DNA from: Cytophagaceae bacterium
GTDB taxonomy: Bacteria > Bacteroidota > Bacteroidia > Cytophagales > Spirosomataceae
Assembly: GCA_016722655.1 (NCBI GenBank)
Contig: JADKIR010000004.1
Coordinates: forward strand, 1,798,001 to 1,862,000
Direction of reading: 5' to 3'
Length of the DNA stretch: 64,000 nucleotides
A program made the position numbers and the translations under genes. Of this stretch, positions 18,534 to 25,238 are shown one piece after another. Each line of letters opens with the position of its first letter. Positions within the stretch are counted from its first letter, which is position 1. The notes beneath the pieces were generated by a model. The model saw nothing but the letters and a program-made list of their open reading frames with translations, was not told the DNA's origin and did no database searches.

Positions 18534-19523
18534 TTATTCTTCGGTCTGCCCGCGGTATTTTGATTTTAGTAAAATTTCGTTGGGATTTGCATTAGCCATC
18601 ATATCCTGAAACGTCACTTTTGGGTTTTCAGTTCTATACCTCTGTATTATTCGCCAGCCCAGCCATTGTCCAATTCTTCCCGGGCATGAGGGCCCTATTT
18701 CCGGTACATTGGGTCTTTCTCCAAAATACCGGTTTTTGATTGCCGGTGTTTTTTCCTGCAAAAGATTTTTATCAATGATGTGTGCCCACACCAAATCCTG
18801 TGCTTCCCAGGTTTCTTTCATCTGGGCATCAGAATATCCTAAAATCAGAGAGTCAGCCGTGTTGGGAAGCATCTGTTTGGTAAACTCCAGTGATTTTCCG
18901 AAAAACATCATGTCGGCCACAAAGCTTTGGTCCCGGGCATCAAGTTTATTGTAGGAATTGGATAAAAACCGCACTACCGTAGGTACAATATAGTCAGGCG
19001 TATATCTGTTCAAAATATAATTGGGCTGCTCGGGCCTGTAGGGTGCTTTTGGTCCTGCAAATGCTTCCAATGAAATTATAATAAGGCTGTCTGATACAAA
19101 AATGTCGTTTTCAAGACCTGAGAATGTGGTCACGACCTGAGGAACTTTGAATTGAGGATAATAGTATTTTATGGCTTTGAAGGCTCCTTCCAGTTCTGAG
19201 CTTAGTTTTTCCAGGTTTCCAAACTGCGTCAAGGTATAATCATACAATTTTCGGGTTTCAGGATGTTGGGTAAGATAAAATACATGTGAAACCAAGGCCG
19301 TGTCGCCGGGAAAAGTATTGTAAAGAGAGCGAATATATACCGGGTTATTCTGAAATAATGATGCCAGTTCTTCTTTCGTTTTGGTTTGCATCAATTCTTT
19401 ATCAAATCTCCTGATTTCAAGATTTAGGGGAATTTCTGCTATTTTCTTAGCATCATTGGAACCACAGGAAATAAGTGAGAATAATAAAATGTTTATGGAA
19501 ATAAAACCAAGAACTGCCTTCAT
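18534..19523 (-). CDS. gldB: Gliding motility lipoprotein GldB
   Basis: A 329-residue lipoprotein: signal peptide MKAVLGFISINILLFSLISC with the lipid Cys at residue 20. The body matches GldB, including EIRRFDKELMQ near the N-terminus, a PTVVRFLSNSYNKLDARD segment and the C-terminal PGRIGQWLGWRIIQRY. GldB is required for Bacteroidota gliding and for stability of the T9SS machinery. ATG 19523 was chosen because it begins the signal peptide; an earlier ATG at 19589 would place 22 non-hydrophobic residues first and would overlap the promoter box at 19547-19554. gldC, often next to gldB, is not here. Confidence 0.9.
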   Translation of the reverse strand: MKAVLGFISINILLFSLISCGSNDAKKIAEIPLNLEIRRFDKELMQTKTKEELASLFQNNPVYIRSLYNTFPGDTALVSHVFYLTQHPETRKLYDYTLTQFGNLEKLSSELEGAFKAIKYYYPQFKVPQVVTTFSGLENDIFVSDSLIIISLEAFAGPKAPYRPEQPNYILNRYTPDYIVPTVVRFLSNSYNKLDARDQSFVADMMFFGKSLEFTKQMLPNTADSLILGYSDAQMKETWEAQDLVWAHIIDKNLLQEKTPAIKNRYFGERPNVPEIGPSCPGRIGQWLGWRIIQRYRTENPKVTFQDMMANANPNEILLKSKYRGQTEE

Positions 19524-19546
19524 TGAATGTTCAGAGAAAATTTTTG

Positions 19547-19554
19547 CAAAAGTA
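19547..19554 (-). promoter_or_regulatory. -7 promoter box of gldB
   Basis: Minus-strand TACTTTTG matches TAnnTTTG exactly and lies 23 bp upstream of the gldB ATG at 19523. It supports the shorter gldB start. Confidence 0.5.
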
Positions 19555-19575
19555 CGAAAATATAGGTTAAAACGT

Positions 19576-20601
19576 TCATTTTGTGGCAATATTTGAGCTT
19601 AGCAGGGTATGTTCAAGCTTAAATGCCAATTGGTGGATTTTTGATTTATAAAATATCAGGAAAGGGTTTTTGAATGCCAAACTTTCAAAAATAGCATAGG
19701 GTGCAAGCGGGGCTCCAATGAAAGAATAGCCTTCTGATTTTTTTGTTTCAAAAGGTTCTTCTATAATTATTTCGCCCCATTTCATCAATGTAATCTCCAG
19801 GATTTGTCTGAAAAATGGATCTTTTTCGACTAACAGTAATTCTTTTGAAATTGTAATCAATTCCATCTTCTTTTTTTCTAAAACCTCAATTTCAAAATCG
19901 GCCATCAGGCGGGCGTAGTGATATACAATCAGAGCGGGGTGACCATAATGCCGGGCGATTTTATAGGGTTGTGTTTTTATTGAACTGATACTTTCATTTA
20001 GAAAATTCAAAGTATTGATATCTTCAGAATCCAGCGGGATTTTCTTCGAAAAAATCAGGTACATCAAGTTGCATAGGGCACATACATCCTGCTCGGGAGG
20101 CATGTTTTTCCCAAACCAGGTGTCGTAAACTTTGCCGGATTGGGTTTGAACCAGGTGGTTTTTTAAGAGATTTTTCAGTTCAAAGATATCTTGTTTCTCA
20201 TTTTGTTGAGTAAGATAAATCAGGGCTGTATCATCGATGTCATCGGGTAATCTGAAGTGATCAAACCTGTGCATCATATACCCATTTGCAAAGTGCTTTG
20301 AAGGTTTTGTAGGGTAAAAATTATAGGTTATTCTACCATCTTTGTTTTGATATTTTGGATAAACCGAAGTTATTTTTTCGGCAATTTTTTCGATTTTACT
20401 TTGTTGATTTTTAGTTAAATGAGTCTTAAGTTGATTGAGGATAAAAAGGGTAGAAGCGGGTGCAAAGATATTGTTATCGGCTCTGTGGTATCTCCAGAAC
20501 GGATTATATCTGACTGACCAATTGCCGTCATTGTTCAGACCTAAGTCAGCTTCGATATCAATTTCAGAAATTATTTGGTCTATGGTTTTATTAAAGTCCA
20601 A
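19576..20601 (-). CDS. Conserved protein of unknown function with a DIDDTA motif
   Basis: A 341-residue soluble protein without signal peptide or membrane helix. I do not recognise the family. It is alpha-helical in character with aromatic and Pro-rich turns (RYNPFWRYHRADNNIFAPAS; YNFYPTKPSKHFANG). Residues near 134 read LPDDIDDTALIYL; DxDDTA is the acid motif of class II terpene cyclases and also occurs in related alpha/alpha-barrel proteins, so an alpha-toroid fold is a reasonable guess. The size is about half that of a full terpene cyclase. It is divergent from the DUF3127 gene and precedes gldB on the same strand. Confidence 0.6.
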   Translation of the reverse strand: MDFNKTIDQIISEIDIEADLGLNNDGNWSVRYNPFWRYHRADNNIFAPASTLFILNQLKTHLTKNQQSKIEKIAEKITSVYPKYQNKDGRITYNFYPTKPSKHFANGYMMHRFDHFRLPDDIDDTALIYLTQQNEKQDIFELKNLLKNHLVQTQSGKVYDTWFGKNMPPEQDVCALCNLMYLIFSKKIPLDSEDINTLNFLNESISSIKTQPYKIARHYGHPALIVYHYARLMADFEIEVLEKKKMELITISKELLLVEKDPFFRQILEITLMKWGEIIIEEPFETKKSEGYSFIGAPLAPYAIFESLAFKNPFLIFYKSKIHQLAFKLEHTLLSSNIATK

Positions 20602-20616
20602 GAGATTATATATTTG
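20586..20616 (+). promoter_or_regulatory. Promoter of the DUF3127 gene
   Basis: TTTT (20586-20589), a 19-nt spacer and TATATTTG (20609-20616) fit the Bacteroidota consensus; transcription would start near 20622, 28 bp before the ATG. It overlaps the first codons of the divergent gene. Confidence 0.6.
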
Positions 20617-20628
20617 TATTAAGTTTTA

Positions 20629-20636
20629 CAAAAATA
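20629..20636 (-). promoter_or_regulatory. -7 box of the divergent DIDDTA-protein gene
   Basis: Minus-strand TATTTTTG matches TAnnTTTG, 27 bp upstream of the ATG at 20601. The two divergent promoters share a gap of only 48 bp, so they may compete. Confidence 0.4.
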
Positions 20637-20649
20637 GACAATTATACAA

Positions 20650-21018
20650 ATGGAAGTTTCCGGAAGCATCAAAGTAATAAATGCAGAACAGCAGGTAAGT
20701 GCAACTTTTAAGAAAAGAGAATTGGTTGTAACTACCGACGAACAGTATCCTCAGCATATTATGATTGAGTTTACGCAAGATAAATGTGATCTTTTGAATC
20801 AATATAATGTAGGTGATTTTGTGAAGGTATCTATTAATCTTCGCGGAAGAGAATGGACCAACCCGCAAGGTGAAGTTAGATATTTTAATAGTATTCAAGG
20901 CTGGAGAATAGAGAAAAATGCGGCTGAAACCTCGGCTCCTTCTGCATCGGCAGCTCCGGCGGCTCCTGCACCTCCGATTCCGGCAGCATTGGAAGGAGAA
21001 GACGATCTTCCGTTCTGA
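20650..21018 (+). CDS. DUF3127 domain protein (OB-fold-like)
   Basis: A 122-residue protein that matches the DUF3127 family: MEVSGSIKVINAEQQVSATF at the N-terminus, TTDEQYPQHIMIEFTQDKCDLL in the middle and VKVSINLRGREWTNPQGEVRYFNSIQGW near residue 80. An Ala/Pro-rich linker is followed by an acidic tail GEDDLPF. A small beta-rich body with a flexible linker and an acidic DDLPF tail closely resembles single-stranded DNA-binding proteins, so a role near SSB is plausible but unproven. It has its own promoter and terminator. Confidence 0.8.
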   Translation: MEVSGSIKVINAEQQVSATFKKRELVVTTDEQYPQHIMIEFTQDKCDLLNQYNVGDFVKVSINLRGREWTNPQGEVRYFNSIQGWRIEKNAAETSAPSASAAPAAPAPPIPAALEGEDDLPF

Positions 21019-21047
21019 TCAATCAAAATTTTACAAAGATATTATGT

Positions 21048-21071
21048 GCACGCTTCTGTGAAGGGGCGTGC
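21048..21071 (+). terminator. Intrinsic terminator of the DUF3127 gene
   Basis: GCACGC (21048-21053) pairs with GCGTGC (21066-21071), with a possible inner TTC/GAA pair, followed by TTTTTT. It lies 30 bp after the stop codon. Confidence 0.75.
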
Positions 21072-21132
21072 TTTTTTGTTAAATTGAATATGTAATTAGA
21101 ATTGGGAAAAGTTATTTTTTTTGTTCACATAA

Positions 21133-21240
21133 TCAATCCGTCAGAACAATTTCTACTGCCAGATTGTGGTATTTACCTTTGAGGTTTTTATAGTCCATAA
21201 GCAGGGGATTTGATTTTGCCTGAAAAAGAACCTCCTGATT
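21133..21240 (-). pseudogene. Gene remnant, C-terminal fragment of an unknown protein
   Basis: A 35-codon open stretch bounded by stops reads like real protein (it contains SNPLLMDYKNLKGKYHNLA and ends EIVLTD), but it has no start codon. It appears to be the last part of a deleted gene on the minus strand. I do not recognise the family. The surrounding 21.1-21.7 kb gap holds no intact gene. Confidence 0.4.
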
Positions 21241-21463
21241 TTATTTAAACCATTTTTAAAAATTATTTTGAAGTGTAAAGGAAATGAATAATAAATAATT
21301 TTAAACGTGTAAAATAGAAAGGATTTTAAATTTAGGTTATTTGAATCTGTTTAAAGGATCAAGCAAAATAGTTGGAGGAAACTTGGGAATAGATTTTTTG
21401 CTGGTTCGCAGTAGTTAGTATAATTAAACCCAAAATCTCAATAGAATTCGGCTGCAAAAATAT

Positions 21464-21579
21464 TTAACGTCCAACCTTATTGGAAAGATCAATAAAATTT
21501 TGAACTGCAATAGGGCGTCGGTATCATAAAACTCAATCAACATCGTACCCTTATCGGTTATCATTTCTGCTTTTCTCAT
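21464..21579 (-). pseudogene. Cyclophilin-type peptidyl-prolyl isomerase remnant, frameshifted
   Basis: From ATG 21579 the frame reads MRKAEMITDKGTMLIEFYDT then DA. After a one-base loss in a C run (21513-21515 on the plus strand, GGG) the frame continues as PIAVQNFIDLSNKVGR and stops at 21464. This is the N-terminal part of a bacterial cyclophilin (KAEIxTDKGTMxxEFYDxDAPxTVxNFIxL). The catalytic HRV and Phe-rich core are gone, so about three quarters of the gene is missing and this is a dead fragment. Confidence 0.6.
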
Positions 21580-21710
21580 GTAATAATTTTAATTTTTTGC
21601 AAAAATAATCAATTATCATTTCGGGATATTAACCTTTGAACCAGATAATAAAATTTTCCTTAAAATCCCCCACATTTATTCGATAAATTCATCATTTGAT
21701 AATAAATCCT

Positions 21711-21718
21711 TAATTTTG
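21711..21718 (+). promoter_or_regulatory. Possible -7 promoter box overlapping the start of wbpA
   Basis: TAATTTTG matches TAnnTTTG and its last base is the G of the GTG start at 21718. If used, translation must begin downstream, for example at TTG 21739. No good -33 element is visible, so this is tentative. Confidence 0.35.
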
Positions 21719-22995
21719 TGTCAAATAAGCATTTAACATTGAATATAGTCATAATAGGATTGGGTTATGTGGGTTTACCCCTGGCCGTAGAATTTGGAAA
21801 AAAATATCCCACAATTGGATTTGATATTAATCTTAAACGAATTGAGGAATTGAAATCCGGTTTTGACCGTACCCGCGAGACGGAAAAGGAGGAATTACTC
21901 AATAGCCGGCATTTAAGTTTTGCCACAGATATCGCCATCCTTAATAATCTGGAAGGAAAAAAAATCTTTATAGTTACCGTTCCAACTCCGATTGATAGTG
22001 CTAACAAACCTGATTTAAGGCCATTGATTTCCGCCAGTAAAACGGTGGGTATGGTCTTAAAAAAAGGAGATATCGTAATCTATGAAAGTACAGTGTACCC
22101 CGGTTGTACCGAGGAAGATTGTGTGCCGGTATTGGAAGAAAATAGTGGTTTAAAATTTAATGAAGATTTCTTTTGTGGCTATTCCCCGGAACGTATCAAC
22201 CCGGGAGATAAAAAAAATACACTCACAAAAATATTGAAAATCACTTCGGGTTCTACCCAAGAGATTGCCGAGGAGGTAGATCAATTGTATAAAAGCATCA
22301 TCGAAGCCGGTACCCACAAGGCACCAAGCATGAAAGTAGCCGAAGCCGCCAAGCTCATAGAAAACTGTCAGAGAGACGTAAATATTTCTTTTGTCAATGA
22401 ACTGGCATTGATTTTTGAAAGAATGAATATCGATACACAGGAAGTGCTGGAGGCTGCAGGTACCAAATGGAATTTTCTTAAGTTTCAACCCGGCCTGGTG
22501 GGAGGGCATTGCATCGGGGTGGATCCTTATTATATGTTGCATAAAGCCGAGCAATTAGGATATTTTCCGGCCTTGATTGGTTCCGGACGACGCATTAATG
22601 ACAATATGGGTTCATTTGTGGCCAATAAGGTCATAAAACTAATGATTCAAAAAAACCTGAACATAAAGGGTGGAAGGGCATTGATTCTGGGTGTCACTTT
22701 TAAAGAAAACTGCCCCGATATACGCAATACCAAGGTGGTGGATATATATGCCGAATTGAAAGATTTTGGACTGGAAGTAGAGATTTTTGATCCCTGGGCC
22801 GATAAAGAGGAAGTAAGGGAGGAATATGGTATCAAACTTATCTCTGAAATAAAAGGCCAATACGAAGTAGTGTTGCATGCCGTAAGCCATCAGGTATTTT
22901 CCGAAATACAATATGGAGAAATCCTTAAGCCGGTTCATGTGCTTTTTGATGTTAAATCAACTTTGGATAAAAATATGGTTGACGGAAGATTATAA
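21718..22995 (+). CDS. wbpA: UDP-N-acetylglucosamine/galactosamine 6-dehydrogenase (WbpA/TviB family)
   Basis: A 425-residue nucleotide-sugar dehydrogenase oxidising the C6 of a UDP-HexNAc to the uronic acid with two NAD+. The Rossmann motif GLGYVGLPLA lies near residue 14, VPTPID near 90, and FQPGLVGGHCIGVDPYYM near 255 carries the catalytic Cys; this GGHC form marks the WbpA/WbpO/TviB branch rather than UDP-glucose dehydrogenase. GTG 21718 gives the longest frame; TTG 21739 gives MNIVIIGLGYVGLPLA, which fits family N-termini better. It should supply UDP-GlcNAcA to the WbpB-E-D-I enzymes encoded from 28.5 kb, from which it is separated by repeats. Confidence 0.88.
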   Translation: MSNKHLTLNIVIIGLGYVGLPLAVEFGKKYPTIGFDINLKRIEELKSGFDRTRETEKEELLNSRHLSFATDIAILNNLEGKKIFIVTVPTPIDSANKPDLRPLISASKTVGMVLKKGDIVIYESTVYPGCTEEDCVPVLEENSGLKFNEDFFCGYSPERINPGDKKNTLTKILKITSGSTQEIAEEVDQLYKSIIEAGTHKAPSMKVAEAAKLIENCQRDVNISFVNELALIFERMNIDTQEVLEAAGTKWNFLKFQPGLVGGHCIGVDPYYMLHKAEQLGYFPALIGSGRRINDNMGSFVANKVIKLMIQKNLNIKGGRALILGVTFKENCPDIRNTKVVDIYAELKDFGLEVEIFDPWADKEEVREEYGIKLISEIKGQYEVVLHAVSHQVFSEIQYGEILKPVHVLFDVKSTLDKNMVDGRL

Positions 22996-23023
22996 TCATA
23001 ATGTTTATTAAACTTTAATATAA

Positions 23024-23049
23024 AAAAGGGGGACTTTCATCCCCCTTTT
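23024..23049. terminator. Bidirectional terminator between wbpA and the 23056-23415 gene
   Basis: AAAAGGGGG (23024-23032) pairs with CCCCCTTTT (23041-23049) around an 8-nt loop ACTTTCAT. It serves wbpA on the plus strand and the convergent gene on the minus strand. Confidence 0.85.
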
Positions 23050-23055
23050 GCCATT

Positions 23056-23415
23056 TTAAGCAGCCTCATTTGTTTTAGGGACTGCCTTTCGGGGCTTTTT
23101 CCGAAGGGACTTCTTAGTTCCTCCTGCCTTCTGATATTGATTGGAGTTTTTGCCAAATTTGGCACCTACACCTATCAACATACGTTCAGAGAGGTCATTC
23201 AGAGCCTTCTGTTTTTCTGCCAGCTGGTTTCGGATTTCTCCGAGGGTAGCTTTGTGACTGTTGTACATAGATACCAAGGCTTCAGTTTCACTGACAGCAG
23301 TTTGGTAACTTAGAATGGTCAGACCATTTCCGAGGTCTAACTCAGGATCGATGGATTTCATTCCGGCGAGCCTTTGGTTTGCCAATGATATGGCGAGATT
23401 ACTTATTTTTTTCAT
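23056..23415 (-). CDS. Hypothetical protein with coiled coil and basic tail
   Basis: A 119-residue cytoplasmic protein. The N-terminal half (ISNLAISLANQRLAGM, then a Pro/Gly turn) leads to a heptad-rich helix at about 45-80 (YNSHKATLGEIRNQLAEKQK) likely to form a coiled coil. The C-terminal third is rich in Lys and Gly (KFGKNSNQYQKAGGTKKSL) and would be disordered and could bind nucleic acid. I do not recognise a named family. It is convergent with wbpA and sits beside the structured, gene-free stretch 23416-23985. Confidence 0.55.
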   Translation of the reverse strand: MKKISNLAISLANQRLAGMKSIDPELDLGNGLTILSYQTAVSETEALVSMYNSHKATLGEIRNQLAEKQKALNDLSERMLIGVGAKFGKNSNQYQKAGGTKKSLRKKPRKAVPKTNEAA

Positions 23416-23527
23416 TGCTGAAAAGGTTTAAAGTAATTTTTCTTATAAAAAAAACCAACAAAATGGATTGCAGACTAGGTATAAATCAAATCTTTAGATA
23501 CTTTTGAAGCTTCTAGTATTCTCGTAC

Positions 23528-23855
23528 CCAAAGGGGCTACCGTTTGCAACCGGTGGCCTTTTTGATTTTACTTATTCACAAAAACCATTAGACTAAATAA
23601 ATTTAGCCCATGAACACGCAACCCCATAAGTGTTCAAAACTTGATTTAATACATTCGAAGTGATTGCAGCGAATGTAAAAACTCTTTTTGTTGAGTCGGT
23701 TTAACCCGACAATTCCAACTTCACAATCCATTCCTTTTTCACAAAGGATCCTTCACAATTTCATTACAATTTGATTCGTAACGAATTTCAACTTTATCGT
23801 CTCTACATTCACATCTAAAGATTAACTGAAGAGGTGTTGTAGCCGTGACGGATTT
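23528..23855 (-). other. Gene-free stretch with a chain of hairpins, possible structured RNA
   Basis: No convincing protein gene lies here. Reading away from the minus promoter at 23862-23892, several stems can form: an imperfect CTACA...TGTAG stem around 23785-23842, GTCGG/CCGAC near 23695-23710, CATTCG/CGAATG near 23653-23677, GAACAC/GTGTTC near 23610-23637, and a GGCTACCG/CGGTGGCC hairpin at 23534-23558 with A and T tracts on both sides. A short minus-strand open stretch without a start codon overlaps the last hairpin. A non-coding RNA or a long 5' leader of the 23056-23415 gene are both possible. Confidence 0.35.
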
Positions 23856-23861
23856 ATGATG

Positions 23862-23892
23862 CAAATATAATGAATGAAGTTTTATGTACAAT
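23862..23892 (-). promoter_or_regulatory. Strong Bacteroidota-type promoter facing an apparently gene-free region
   Basis: On the minus strand ATTG (23889-23892) is followed after 19 nt by TATATTTG (23862-23869), a near-consensus pair. No intact gene starts within 400 bp downstream, so it drives either a non-coding RNA or a long leader to the gene at 23056-23415. Confidence 0.55.
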
Positions 23893-23986
23893 AGTATATG
23901 AGCTGTTTTTTTATTAAATGTTTTTTTCAATTTTTGTCTTCGGAGGAAAATTAATATTATCTAAAAATATTGAGGTTCCAGAAATT

Positions 23987-24900
23987 ACGCAAAAAACACA
24001 AATGACTCGCAAAATGCACAAAGAAGTCTGAGCCCTAAAATTTTAAACATGAAGGGTTTAAGATCATTAAGAAATTTTACCTGGAAGTATCGTTTGTACC
24101 TCATCTTAATGCTCTTCATATCTTAATCTATCTTAATGTTTAAGAAAAATTGGAGTGATATTTTAAACATGAAACAAATGAGGGGATTTGGGCAATTACT
24201 TTGTGAAACTTCGTGACTTCTTAGCGGTCTTTGCGATACTTTTGATTACACAAAAGACACAAAGGAGCCGCAAAATGCACAAAGAAGCTGAGCCCTATAA
24301 TTTTAAACATGAAGAACATGAAGGGATTAAGATCATTAAGAAATTTTACCTGGAAGTATAGTTTGCACCCCATCTTAATGCTCTTCATATCTTAATCTAT
24401 CTTAATGTTTAAGAAAAATTGGAGTGATATTTTAAACATGAAACAAATGAGGGGATTTGGGCAATTACTTCGTGAAACTTCGTGTCTTCTTAGCGGTCTT
24501 TGCGATACTTTTGATTACGCAAAAAACACAAATGACCCGCAAAATGCAAAAAGAAGTCTGATCCCTAAAATTTTAAACATGAAGAACATGAAGGGTTTAA
24601 GATCATTAAGAAATTTTACCTGGAAGGATAGCTTGCACCCCATCTTAATGCTCTTCATATCTTAATCTATCTTAATGTTTAAGAAAAATTGGAGTGATAT
24701 TTTAAACATGAAACAAATGAGGGGATTTGGGCAATTACTTCGTGAAACTTCGTGTCTTCTTAGCGGTCTTTGCGATACTTTCAATTACACAAAAACCACA
24801 AAGAAGCCGCAAAATGCACAAAGAAATCTGAGCCCTATAATTTAAAACAGGAAGAAAATTAAGGGATTAAAATCATTAAGGATTCACTCTTTCTAACTTT
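23987..24900. repeat. Left array of a ~270-bp palindromic repeat family
   Basis: Three near-identical units (starting about 23987, 24244 and 24514) and a partial fourth (about 24784) lie head to tail. Each unit has two imperfect palindromes: one with arms around AGCGGTCTTTGCGATACTTTTG and CGCAAAAGACACAAAGGAGC, the other with arms around AAACATGAAGAACATGAAGG and TCTTAATCTATCTTAATGTT. The first motif is present three times here and four times at 56.6-57.3 kb in the same orientation. The open frame that can be read at 24405-24665 is repeat sequence, not a gene. Confidence 0.85.
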
Positions 24901-24957
24901 CCACCTTACCACCTTACCACCTGAAAATAACTATTGCCTACTGCCTAAAACCTATTA

Positions 24958-25171
24958 GGAAGCTTTTACCAATTGTCGTAAAGCTTTTACACTTTTGTAA
25001 ATCTTATTTACACTTTGTCATGAAGCTTTTACACTTTTGTAAATCTTATTTATACTTTGTCATGAAGCTTTTACACTTTTGTAAATCTTATTTATACTTT
25101 GTCATGAAGCTTTTACACTTTTATAAATCTTATTTACATTTTGTCGTGAAGCTTTAGCACTTTGGTAAATC
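24958..25171. repeat. 42-bp tandem repeat array in front of the wza-like gene
   Basis: The unit GAAGCTTTTACACTTTTGTA plus 22 further bases recurs at 24980, 25022, 25064 and 25106, followed by a diverged copy at 25148 and preceded by a shortened one at 24958. The spacing is exactly 42 bp each time. Every unit contains the inverted repeat TTTACA-CTTT-TGTAAA or a close variant. There are no spacers, so it is not a CRISPR array. It ends 35 bp before the promoter of the export gene. Confidence 0.85.
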
Positions 25172-25206
25172 AAATAATTATTTTTCCAAATCAATTAAAA
25201 CAAAAG

Positions 25207-25238
25207 CTTGCAAGGTTTTCAAGTCTATTATATTTTTG
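25207..25238 (+). promoter_or_regulatory. Promoter of the polysaccharide operon
   Basis: CTTG (25207-25210), 20 nt, then TATTTTTG (25231-25238) fit the Bacteroidota consensus. Transcription would begin near 25243-25245, inside the wza-like frame. It lies directly after the 42-bp repeat array. Confidence 0.55.

Noticed and set aside
23739..23930. 63-codon minus-strand open frame
   Set aside because: It starts upstream of the clear promoter at 23862-23892 and runs through predicted hairpins, with no recognisable protein features.
24405..24665. 86-codon open frame in the left repeat array
   Set aside because: It lies wholly within the ~270-bp repeat units, and its sequence is explained by the repeated palindromes; the same words recur in other frames in the right array.
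24958..25171. Possible CRISPR array (regular 42-bp repeats)
   Set aside because: Copies are contiguous with no unique spacers and there are no cas genes; this is a tandem repeat.
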